Assembly: GCF_009727055.1 (NCBI RefSeq)
Contig: NC_052350.1
Coordinates: 34,310,172-34,374,171 of the forward strand
Origin: Benincasa hispida
Lineage: Eukaryota > Streptophyta > Magnoliopsida > Cucurbitales > Cucurbitaceae
DNA: 64,000 nucleotides
Direction of reading: 5' to 3'
Below, piece by piece: positions 11,960-22,600 of the stretch. The notes below the pieces were generated by a model. That model worked only from the letters and a program-made list of their open reading frames with translations. It was not told where the DNA came from and ran no database searches. Every line of letters begins with the position of its first letter. Within the stretch, counting starts at the first letter, position 1. Both the position numbers and the translations under genes were made by a program.

Positions 11960-12185
11960 TTTACACACTTCCGTATGGAATTCAATTCCTTCACATATAC
12001 TATAGACCTTTAGGTTATTTCTTGAACATGATCGACCTGTATGTCAACTACATACTATTCAAGACTGCATGTAATTTCCTTGGATTTTTCTAGTTAGTAG
12101 ATAGATTAATATTGTGACATTGATAATTAAATTAATAAACTAATTGATTATGAGGCTTTAGGGCATAAATCCCAATAAAGAGGGG
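11960..12185 (-). mobile_element. Copia LTR start (family A), minus strand
   Basis: It ends with GGCTTTAGGGCATAAATCCCA, the reverse complement of the family's LTR opening, and contains CATGATCGACCTGTATGTC like 1800-1840. It faces the plus-strand fragment at 10,630-11,660, giving a head-to-head pair of the same LTR family. The 11,661-11,959 stretch between them has no recognised feature. Confidence 0.5.
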
Positions 12186-12189
12186 GTTC

Positions 12190-13150
12190 CACCCCTAGTT
12201 GAGTCTCTTTTCTTCTTCTATTTTTCTATAATTTTCAAGTATTAGAGATGTTGTATTGGCAATATTTGTTTATGCCTAGTGGATGTTACTCAGGGTGTCT
12301 CTACATCTGTTGTATCAGATAAAGGATTGTTACTGGAAATGTTGATCCTACAAAATATATTTTCCTTATTTTGAAAATTCTGTCTACAGTTTTTTTTACA
12401 TATTTCCTGTCTTTCCTGAGCATGACTATTTTGGGAACTAGAGTTGCTCTCTTGCTTTTCCACGGTGCATATTTAAAGGCATAGTGATTGGTGTTTGAAG
12501 TCAGATGTTTCATAAGAATTACAAGTGCTATTGTCTTGTGAGGATTTTTCACAAGTGTGTCGATCTTTGAAGAAATGAAGGCCGTGTAGTTGTAAGTTTG
12601 GAGGTTTACTCCGAGTTGTATTGTCTTATTCTTTAACATTTTTAGACGAGTTTCTTAAGCTTAGGGGGAGTTTAAGCTATTCACATGAATTGGTCTTTAT
12701 TTGAGTGGGAAAGATAAAGTCCTTGTGACATGGAGTCTCACGGCTTAAGGGGAGCTTAAATCACTTCAAGAGGGAGTCTCAAGCTTAGGGACAACTTAAG
12801 TAATCTTCACTAATATCCATACTTAGGAGGAGCCTAAGTTTCAAAGGGAGGGAGTCTCACATCTAAGGGGAGCCTAGTTGATCATTTGAGTAGTTAAGCT
12901 TTACGAGTATCATTGTAATCGTGCTATTGTTACAGATAAGTATAACACTGTAATTGCTTAACATTCGTTAGTGAATTTATCTTTCCTTGTCATACTACCC
13001 CCCAGGCGTAGGTGTATTTCACCAAACTGGGTTACCAAACTTTAGTGTCTCTATTATTTGTTTGTTTGTTATTATTTTCTAATGTTATGAGGAATGTTGT
13101 AACATTATTCTTAACAATACCTAGGGTGTAGTAGGTAACCTTTTATTTTC
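12190..13150 (+). mobile_element. Copia-type LTR 3' part with AGGGGGAG-type internal repeats
   Basis: A degenerate series of (T)TAGG(G)GGAG(T/C)TTAAG / GGGAGTCTCA motifs spans about 12,655-12,870. It is followed by 'ATACTACCCCCCAGGCGTAGG' and CACCAAACTGGGTTACC near 13,005-13,035. That ending resembles R/U5 regions of plant copia LTRs. No internal domain is seen and the ends are not defined. Confidence 0.4.
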
Positions 13151-13189
13151 ATCAGATTTTATCTTTCATTTTGGGTTGTTAATATACTT

Positions 13190-14600
13190 TGGATGATGCT
13201 CAATTTTGACTACATCATGTTATCTCACAACAGAAGCTACTTTATGCCTCTAATCTTAGTTGTTTATTATGTTTAATGTGCTTAATTATTATTTTTTTGT
13301 AGAAATTCGAGCAAATCATGCATTTTGGAGCATCACAGACCATTTAGAATTAATTTGAAGCTATTTGAAGTGATACTGACCACTTGAAGCTTCAAAGGAT
13401 GCAAAAGGACAAAAATACCCCAAAAAGGTCTGGCATCGTGGCACTGTTCGACGCTTTTTTCAGAGAGCTCATAAGGCAAGAGCACTGATTGCTTCAGATA
13501 TCAATGAAAGAATGTGCGCCGCAAAGCTCGGACTCCGTAAAGGCCTTTCAGGGCATCAACGTCGCATCACCATCACATTTTTATATGTACTTTTCTTTGG
13601 CTTTTTTAGGGTTGAGCAACTTGAATTCCATGGAGGCAGAAGAGTTCTCTACAAATTTCTCCTTTTCTCTTCATAATGCTAGCACTTCTTAGGTTAGATT
13701 TCTTTTTATTTTAGGTTGTAATCATTGAATGGATGCTCCCCCTTCTCCACTTTGTTTATGGATTGTTAAGGTAAGAGTTTTTCTAATTTTTGGGAGCAAG
13801 GACCTATGTAAATTTCTTGATATTTATTTTAAATGAACTACACATTTTAAATTTATGGTTTGAATCTTGTTTGTATTTAGATAAATGTTTATGTATGGAT
13901 TGACACCTCTACCATGAATGTATGTCTTAGCTAAGATTAGTTGCTTGCATGTTCTTTATTTGTTTATCTAGCTAAAATGAAAAGTAACAATTGGTTGAAT
14001 CATATAGGCTAGGAATATAGGCTTCCTATAGCCCTTGAATCCATGCTAAACCTAGGCTCAAATATTAATTGGTTAGTTAATTAGGCTACCTAATTGGTTA
14101 ATTACACATGAAATCCTAAACTGTAATGCAAATGTGTTACTTTTAGATGGACGCCTTCGAACCCAATAAGACTAATGCATTTATTAGGGCTTAGGCTTAG
14201 GCTTTAATTAATAATTAGGGTGTTTATTTGGTTTAATCTAATGAGTTGGTTACCTATAACATCAATGAGTTTGGTTAGGCCAACTGAGTCATTGTGCACA
14301 CATAAATTAAATGTATGCTCGATTAAAAAAAAATCAATGTTAAAAAATTGCATAGGAATTCAGCCTACTCCTAGAACTAGAATTTCCAATCCGAAGTGAC
14401 ATTTACCTGCTTTATCTTTTATTTTCATGCATATTATCTCTATCATACCAAACTCCCTTTTTACCACTATAACTAGTTAACTGACTATTCGAAACACATA
14501 TTGCATTTCCTTGCAAATTGACTTGGACTTGATTGCTATGCATTTGTAGTAGTAGTAGAGTTCGGTAATTATAACATCGTCACGACGAGTTGTTGAGGTT
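13190..14600 (+). mobile_element. Probable gypsy (Athila/Tat-like) LTR remnant
   Basis: No coding domain. The segment with GCACTGTTCGACGC and GAGGCAGAAGAG, then TTAGGTTGTAATCATTGAATGG and a long stretch of TTAGGCTTAGGC/ATTGGTTAATTA-type sequence, resembles large gypsy LTRs known to me from cucurbit genomes. I cannot place either end. The short open frame at 13,489-13,692 shows no domain. Confidence 0.3.
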
Positions 14601-14609
14601 AGTTTTTCT

Positions 14610-16915
14610 AGTTTAGGAGTGAAGAGAATGAATGATTCACCCTACAGCGGAAGCGTTGGATTGCATAATTTTTATTTAGAATTAAATATAAATTACAAGA
14701 GGGTCAAACATTTACTTACCTTTGGAGAACGAGTTGGTGAGTCTATCCCTTGGCCCTCTAACTCCATGAAGTTGAATTTCCATCTTCATCTTCTCCACAA
14801 GATCTAAAACAATACTTAAGCTTTTAAAAGTTGGGATAAATCTCATTTGGCCTCCAAAATAGGTTATCCATACAAAATTTCCACACATGATGTCTTTCAC
14901 TCCTCAATCTCTTGCTCCCACTCCTCGATTCTCGCTCTCAGTTTATGCTTAGATTCTCACTCTCAAATTCTTGCGTTCACTCCTCATCCTTCCTAATTCC
15001 CCTGTCTCTTTGTCTACCATTGTTGCTCTGTAACTAACCTCCAAAACAATAAAGTGATAGAGTAAACATGCATAAAACGGAAGCTAACATAATCATTAAA
15101 CATTCTAATTATACTTAATTTGAGTATAAAGCATGGTGAAAAATAGTTTTAACAAAGAGGGTTTCAGAATGTACAACCTTTGTAGATTCACTCCAAATCC
15201 TTGCAATCTCCACGAATTAGATCTCCAAATCTTCAGTAGACTACCAAGAGGATCTTTCTACTATTCTCAGCCTTGGATTGAGTGGTGGAAACTCAGAATT
15301 GAGAGCAATTGGAGAGGGTTTCTAAGAGCAAATAAATTTCAAAATTTCTGTAAAAATTCAAATTGCATGATCCTCATTCCTTTGAAAACTAGAGTATTTA
15401 TCAAGTTAATTCATGCAAGCACTTACTAATTCAGCTAATTGACACTTCAATTAGCACTTAATAAGTGGGCAAGGTGTTAAAATGTGGACTAATCCACTCA
15501 AAATCCCATTTTTGTGTTAAATCCACAAACCAAATTATTTTCCAATTTTGAATTAGATTTAATTCTAAATTAAATAAATTTCAATTTCTAAAAATTGAAT
15601 TTAATTTGGAAATTGATTTAATTTTAAATAATAAATTAAACAAATTGAATTAATTAATTAATAATTTAATATCAAATATTAAATTAATAAAAAAAACACC
15701 TAATTTAAACATTAATCCTATTCATGTAATCAATATTTAAATATTGTGAACTCTCCAATTATGTTTAGTTTCAACAAAATTAAATATTAATTATATCAAA
15801 TATAATTATCCAACTCCTAAATGAAATTGAACATTTCAAATTCAAACCCTAAATAGAAATTTGAACACTTCAAATTCACTCAATCTTCTAATCCAAGGTT
15901 TAATCTTTTACGAGCTAGTAGAGGGACCTTATGGACCTACAGATCATGAGCTCCAACGATTTGAGATTAATTGGCTAAACTCTTTAAACCGAATTAATCA
16001 ATATTCGTTAACTATCGAGACATACCACTATAGCTCAGTAGTTGCACTCTCTTCACTGTAGATATATTTCTATCCACTTGATTTAACCATAATCAGTAAG
16101 TTGATCATTCACAGGTCATTCGTATTTACAATTAGGTTAAAATTACCATTTTACCCCTATAAATATATCTTGCTACCTAAGTCACCACTGATCCTCTATT
16201 GAACAATTGGTTTATAGTCCAACTAATAAACCATGTCCCTCTTCTTCATGAGAGGGTGGGGTCTCTTTGTTCAAGACAAGAAATCAGTACTTAAGAGAAC
16301 AACCTATCTACTAACCTAGATTAGGTAAGAGTGAATTTCTTCTTGCAGAACTATGTCCCTAGCTATCTATCCGATTTTATCCCCAAAGTGGGAGGCTTAT
16401 TAAGCAGTGTTGTTGAACTACTCTAACATATGCAGATCAAAGGATAATCCCAAATAAATAGAAGTTCATATTTAGCTCAGGATTAAGATCGAGTTACCCT
16501 AGGTTATCGAATTGAAATAGCCAGTTTGAATAGTAAATGGTCGTTATAAAGAAAAGTGACTATTTTCGTGGTACGGTCTTATGCAAATGTCTTTTTCATA
16601 GGATGCCCTCGTTCGCATGTCTCCACATGAACAGTTTCAGGATCACATCGTTTGTATCAGTATACAAAATGGGTCGCATCCATAGTGTCCCTAGGATGAG
16701 GTACCCAATCCCGTCCATATACGTATAGTTCTTTTAGGCTATATACTATAACTTGATCCTCTTTTATGTCTCTACTTAAAATTAATGTATTCATACTATA
16801 GCCATGAGTTTGTTTATTGAATTTTAAGTGCAATTTCAATAATACTTTTATTGATAAAATAGAATACGTTTCATATATTATGAACTACGAGTTTTAGGAC
16901 ATTCCCATCATAAAG
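14610..16915 (-). mobile_element. Copia LTR (family A), minus strand
   Basis: In reverse complement it has the family start near 16,910 (CCTAAAACTCGTAGTTC). TCGTGGTACGGTCTTATGCAA at 16,567 and CGCATGTCTCCACATGAAC at 16,613 match the blocks at 610 and 655. 'GATCATGAGCTCCAACGAT' at 15,943 and an AT-rich zone at 15,530-15,830 follow. At least the 15,850-16,915 part is confidently this family; the low-coordinate end is uncertain. Confidence 0.55.
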
Positions 16916-16919
16916 ATCG

Positions 16920-17950
16920 CGGAAACTTACATGGTGAAGAAGTATGAATGGGCCAAATACGAGAAAATACAAGATTTTGATTTTTCTTTCTCATTCAACA
17001 CATTTTCATTTCTTATTATTTCCCCCTTTTCTCATCTCTTTTGTGTACTCTCTCTATTTTTTTTTTTAATGGTGAGTACTTTTAGGGCTTCTTATTGTGC
17101 TTTTACAGAGATGGTTGTTCTTGAAAATAGTGAAAACCTACATGATGATGAAGCACTAATTGGCCTAATACTGGATGGTACAAAGCCACAACTTTCTACA
17201 AAGCATCAATGCTTGTTTTATTGTAACATTGCCTAATAATTTTACAACAAATGAGCGAAGGAAGCATCGATTTGAGAAGATAAATGAGCGAGAAGGAAAA
17301 CAACAACAATGAAAGAAGGGAGTGAAAAAAGCAAGAAGAGAGGAAAAGAGAAAGAGATAAGAGATAAGAGAGAGAGGGAAGTGAGAAGAAAATAACCAGA
17401 AAAAGAGAAGATAGAAGAGAGAGAGAAGTGAGAAGAAAAAAGTGAGAAAGAGGAGAAAGAGAAAAGAGAGAAGGTATAAGAGAGAAAGCATAAGAAAGAA
17501 GTGAGAAAGTGAAAAGAGAGCTAGAAGAGAGAAGAGAGAAAGGGAAGCGAGAAAAGAGAAAGGGAAGTAAGAAAAGAGAAAAGATGAGAGGGAGATTTTT
17601 GTATGAATGACCCATTCTCAGCCCCCTAAATGAATAATGACCCACCCGTAAAAAACAAATGAAATCTAATAGTCTGCTTACATCTAAGCACACTACTGTA
17701 TTTTATACCGTATCACATTAAAGATGACTATGTCTATCGTAGCCCTGGTGTGATGACACATTTATCGCGATCTTCATTTTTCTCACATTTCGCTATGCTT
17801 TTGCCATGATTTTTGTGGTGAGGTAGAGAAAATGAAAACTACAATAAATATGATCATTGTGTGAAGACTATGATATATGTAATGCCCCAGGACAAGGATT
17901 CAGAATCCGGATTTGACGCCTGATGGCCCTAGCATTCCCCTGCATTCCCT
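16920..17950. other. Intergenic sequence with long GA tract; no gene recognised
   Basis: Apart from the purine tract at 17,265-17,600, I see no domain, splice-consistent exon or repeat boundary. The open frames here are on the pyrimidine strand of the tract (Leu/Phe/Ser-rich) and are not credible proteins. Confidence 0.5.
17265..17600 (+). repeat. Purine-rich (GA)n-like low-complexity tract
   Basis: About 335 bp almost entirely A and G on the plus strand, with recurring GAGAAGA, AGAGAGAG and AAAGAGAAAGAG words and few interrupting pyrimidines. It is irregular rather than a perfect microsatellite. Confidence 0.9.
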
Positions 17951-19120
17951 TCGTCCTGGCTATGTCCCAATTGTGACGATCCGACTTTCTTGGATTTATA
18001 CTAGGCTATTACTACATGTAAGCATAAATTTCAAAATGACAATCTCATACATTTTAACTAAAGTCAAAAGAATTTTATTAAATAAATAGTTTTTGTAAAA
18101 TTTAAATAATTGAACATCTTTGATCGGGGTCTCCCTGAAATATAAGTTCAAAATAAATTTGAAGAAGCTTTATAAATAAAAATTTCAAACAATGGAACTC
18201 TAAGTTCAAACATCAAGACTGAAATTTAAAACATGAAAACATGAAAACATGAGCAGAAACATCTCTTTGGTCGCAATGGCACAATCACAATTTCCTTTTG
18301 TCATTTGTCAGTATGTCTTTGCTCCTACCTGAAAACATAACATAAGAAATGATGAGTATAAAATACTTAGTAAGTAATTCTACTACTGGGGTCAGGCTAA
18401 ACATTTATGTCCGATAAATGCAACATTCTAATAGGACATCCAAAAACCTCTACTTATCATGGATGACCATCTAGTGAATAATTTCACCTAACCTACTGTC
18501 TATGAGATGTACCCTTTAGGAGATAACTAACCTCTGACGATCCTAAAGGAGATAACTAACCTCTGGTAATCCTGAAGGAGACACTAATCTCTAGTGAATC
18601 TCATAGGAGAAACACAAACCTCTGGTGAAATCCTAAAGGAGATCAGTAACCTCTGGTGAAATTCCAAATGAAACACAAACCTCTAGTGGGTACATGACTA
18701 CGGGTAAGGGCAACTATCACTAACATAAATGTCATGCATCATAAAACAGATTCCCATACATGAATCATAACACAAAGCTCATACATACTCACACATGTCA
18801 AATAAGATCTAGTTCATACTCATACATTATTGTAAAATATTATAAAACAAGATTATGCTCACACTTATCACATACTTCAAACAGGACAGTCATATATTCA
18901 TATTTCCTTTCTAATCAGGCATCATGATTCATACAGTCTTATAACCATCAAAATTATCCTTATTATTGCCCGACACGAAAGCAGTTCCAATAGTAAGATT
19001 ACTTATCTTGAACTTGAGCTAGATAAAACTCTGCGAGCAATCTACCTCCCTCATCTAACTTCTAGGAATGCTTGTTGAAAAAAAAAAGAAGTTGTCTTTC
19101 TCAAATAACTAAACCATGTA
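17950..19120 (-). mobile_element. Gypsy-type LTR (probable solo), minus strand
   Basis: It starts TGTGACGATCCGAC (17,953) and holds 'CTCCTACCTGAAAACATAAC' plus AGTAAGTAATTC (18,325-18,385), the reverse complement of the conserved CACTNA...CAGGTAG block seen at 8675 and 42,400. It contains a ~35-bp minisatellite (18,495-18,700). The far end is near TGTAAGGACCCG (19,117). No internal coding sequence. It ends only ~260 bp upstream of the putative TATA of the UGT80 gene. Confidence 0.5.
18495..18700. repeat. Degenerate ~35-bp minisatellite inside LTR
   Basis: Six or so copies of a unit of the form CCTAAAGGAGATAACTAACC + TCTGGTGAAAT, with lengths of about 30-38 bp and several substitutions per copy. 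It is confined to the gypsy-type LTR. Confidence 0.8.
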
Positions 19121-19379
19121 AGGACCCGAATTTAGGAGGAGTGCATGAATGAATCGATATCACATTCGAATGTGAGGGATCCTAAAACTTTGAAAGTATG
19201 GTTAACAGAGACTTAAAAGAAATAAAAGTTACTATCTATACCAAGGGACATTTTCCTTTTTGGTGGTTCAGTCATAAACGTATTTATCTTGAAGCAATTC
19301 TAGGTAGAATGACCTCCTAGAAATTTCCTTAAGATACATGTTACCGAAGACAAAACATACCCAGCCTAACGCGATGCTG

Positions 19380-19386
19380 TATAAAA
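19380..19386 (+). promoter_or_regulatory. Putative TATA box of the UGT80 gene
   Basis: TATAAAA lies 274 bp upstream of the chosen ATG. A C/T-rich stretch (about 19,490-19,650), typical of a plant 5' UTR, separates it from the start. Position and sequence only; transcription start not known. Confidence 0.35.
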
Positions 19387-19659
19387 TGTAGCGCTTTGAC
19401 CATATGGCGTGCCAATGCAAGGAATCTTGTGGTAAGTGTCCCCTTCGTTGGCGGGTTTTGATCTCCCGAGTGACATTTACAAGATCTCCATTACCCATTG
19501 TCCCAATTCTCCCAATTCTCATTGTTTTGTCTTTCAATTTTGACCCACCTACTCAATCAACTCACTTTGAACTTTTCCCACTTTCCCAATTACTCCGATC
19601 CTTTCTTCATCAAACGTTACAGTTCCATTCTCTACCTAAACGAGCCTCTGTGGAATTCC

Positions 19660-22600
19660 ATGGCCCACTTGCAGATCCACCAATCTCCCCATTCTTCTTC
19701 CGGTCGTTCTAGTGACTTCTCCGTATCCATGGACTCAGATGGCGATGGCGACAGCGACGGCGATCGGGTTGTCTCTTCTTCTGGTTTGTTTCTCGTGTAC
19801 TTTTCTCTTTTTAGGAGGTTGACGTCTGTTGTTGTTGTTTGAATTGGCTATTTGCTATTTTTCTATGGAAGTTGAGAATTCGATGTCTTCGATGTCCTAT
19901 GTCATGGAATGAATTATGGTATATAAGAAATTCTAATACGTAGTGTTATTATTTCAGGATTTTTGGATTCTGTAGTTCGTAGTGTTACTTAAGTAAGAAT
20001 TCTAGTCCATGCCAGATTCATCCCAACATCTTCTGATCGATAATTCCTTGTAAGGGCTCAATTGTCAAATTTTGGAAATGGAGTTTTTAGAGATTCATTA
20101 AATACCCAAGGTCCCTCTTGAAATTCTATTCAATCAACACTCCCTACTTGAAAATCTGAGAATGCCATCACCTGTTGATAACATTTGGTGATAATGAACC
20201 TCCTAGTCCTAAGTTTCTCCTTACCGTCCTTGTTCCGATCTCGTGCCTATTTCTGCCAATCTCATTTAATTAAGTGTGAGGTGGTATCAAGGCTGTTGGA
20301 TCTTGCGGGCTTGCATTGGTAAATTGAGATTGTGCAATGGGGCCTTGCGGGTTTCCCCTTGGAGGCTAACACACTGTGGCATAGAGTGGTCCTCAGCCTT
20401 TTCAGTAGGCTTTGAGTTATAGGTCCAAAGACACATCCAGAAATCCTGGGAAAATTACCTTTGTTGGTTTTCCTTTTTCTCTTGGTATTTTCTTTGAAAC
20501 GGAAACAAGTCTTTTTCATTGAATTAATGAAATGAAATGGGACTACTCAAAGTACAATGGACCAAGTGAGGAAAAAATGAAGATACAACAAAACTAACAC
20601 AGCAACAAGAACAAAAAGAGCAATCGTCAAACACAAGAACGACTGGTAAAACACAGATCTTGAATCTTGACTGCCAAGAGCTTTGAAAGCAGAAAAATTG
20701 AGAATGAACTCAAAACAAGACTGACTTGCAAGCTGCCATATAGAAACCTTCCCAGAATCCGAGCCAGCCAAAATAAATCAACCATAAACCCCCAGCTGAA
20801 AGAAAAGAAGAACCTGGGAAGGAGAAATCACCAAAAACCAAAAGCATTTATGCAATGAAGACTTGCACTGCCTTATCCAAAATGCTTAAAAGCTTTACGA
20901 CTGAAACTTTCCTACAACAAAAGCTTCTCCAATTGGATCACTAAAGATATTCACTTAAATGCATCACTTAGTCCCCCTGATTCCGAGAAACAATTTACAT
21001 ATTGAAGCTAATGCGAATTTTCACAACCAGTCTTGCTGAGAGAGGTTAATCCATAACAAGTCCACAAGCTTCAATTATGGATTTTAAGTGTGCAGGAATG
21101 TTCAACTGAGGCAGTGGCTTAAGGCAAGAGTTCCAAACCTCTTCTGATTTCAACCCTTCTTCATTTTGAAACAGAAAATTGAACTCTTCCTCAAAGTTGT
21201 CAACTTGCCTGCTTCTTCTTGAACAACTTCATCTCCAAAGCTGTCTAAATCTTCGCTGCTAACACCCATTATTGAGTCCTTGTCTGAAATGTAAGTCTTT
21301 TTCTGCTGACAAACAGAGGAGCTACACCAAGTACCTCTCAAAAATGTGATCTTATGATTAGGGATGTGGAAAACTGAATGCTTGAATTGTTGAGGAGGGG
21401 AGGATTGATGAACTGACTTGTTGGAAGGGATTGGAACTTACAAGCCCAGGTGCAACATTTGTACAATAAATCTGGATTGGTAGATACTACTCTTGACTTG
21501 AGATTGTATTTCTTCTTCCTGGAAAAATGCTTAGGATAAGGCTTCAACAATCTTGAGAATTTTTGTGAGAGAGAGAGGGTGTCTCAAATAATGAAGCACA
21601 TTCTTTGGCCTTTGAAGAATGAGGAAGATCTTGATGGTTGCTCTGCTGGCAGCCATCTTTCTGGTAGTCCGAGAAGAAAGGGTATTCATTATTGGGCTCC
21701 CAATTCTCTAGAGAGGTTTTCTTGCAAATCCTTTTCATTCTTCCATGTGATCCTTCTCCTTTTAATCACCCCTCTTTTTCCTTGATGTGGAGGATTAAAA
21801 TCTTTGGAAAGGTCAAATTCTTTGCTTGATAGGTTTGGCATGAGAGAGTTATGCAGTATTTTCCTTTTTGTTAGGCTACTGTGAGGCATGGTGCCTTATT
21901 TAAAAAGGGAAGTTTGAAGATCGTGATCATATCCTTTGGAGTTTGTTGCTTGATCTGACAATGATTTTCTAAGTTTTTTGGTGTTTGGCTCACAATAAAA
22001 TGTTTTGTTCTATGATGGAGGAGGTTCTTCTACATCTTCTATTTCATTGCCTTCCAGGTTAAGGGTTGGATCTTGTGGGGAGTTGGTTCTTTTGCAGTTT
22101 TGCGGGCTTTGAATTAAGGGGAACAATAAGAATTTGCAGTATAGAGTAAAAAGAGAAGGAAGATTTTGTGGAGATTGAATGAAAATATACCATTAGTACT
22201 CACCAGACTTCATTATTGTGAAAAATGGAAAAAGATTGTTGATGTGCTAAAGGAAGATGTGTTATTGATCCCATTGTTGCTGACAAGGCCTTGATGCTGT
22301 GTAAAAATGAGGAGCAGACTGCCTTTCTTTGCAAATTTGATTGTCGGGTGAAAGTATAAATTTTTTATATTACATTTGAAAGATGTAAGACACGAGAATA
22401 TGGCTTCTTTGAAGTCACCTGGGCAGTGGATAAGTCAAAGGTCTTTCATCCTATTGATCTATTGAGAAAGATTTCTGTGGGGAATTGCATGTTGAAAATC
22501 AAATACACATAATGAAGTGGAAACAAATTCAAAGATCAACTTTGAAATACGGTGAGGCAAATGATCAATCCGAAGAATTGATTTAGAAGTGCTTCATGCA

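Noticed and set aside
13489..13692. 67-codon frame as a small secreted protein
   Set aside because: No convincing signal peptide and it sits in LTR-like sequence without promoter or homology cues.
17196..17693. 165-codon minus-strand frame rich in Leu, Phe and Ser
   Set aside because: It is the pyrimidine strand of the GA tract; the amino-acid bias follows from the repeat.
19498..19842. Longer frame extending upstream of and past UGT80 exon 1
   Set aside because: Its first codon is TTG, not ATG, and its 3' part runs into intron 1 beyond the donor at 19,784. The in-frame ATG at 19,660 is the first real start.
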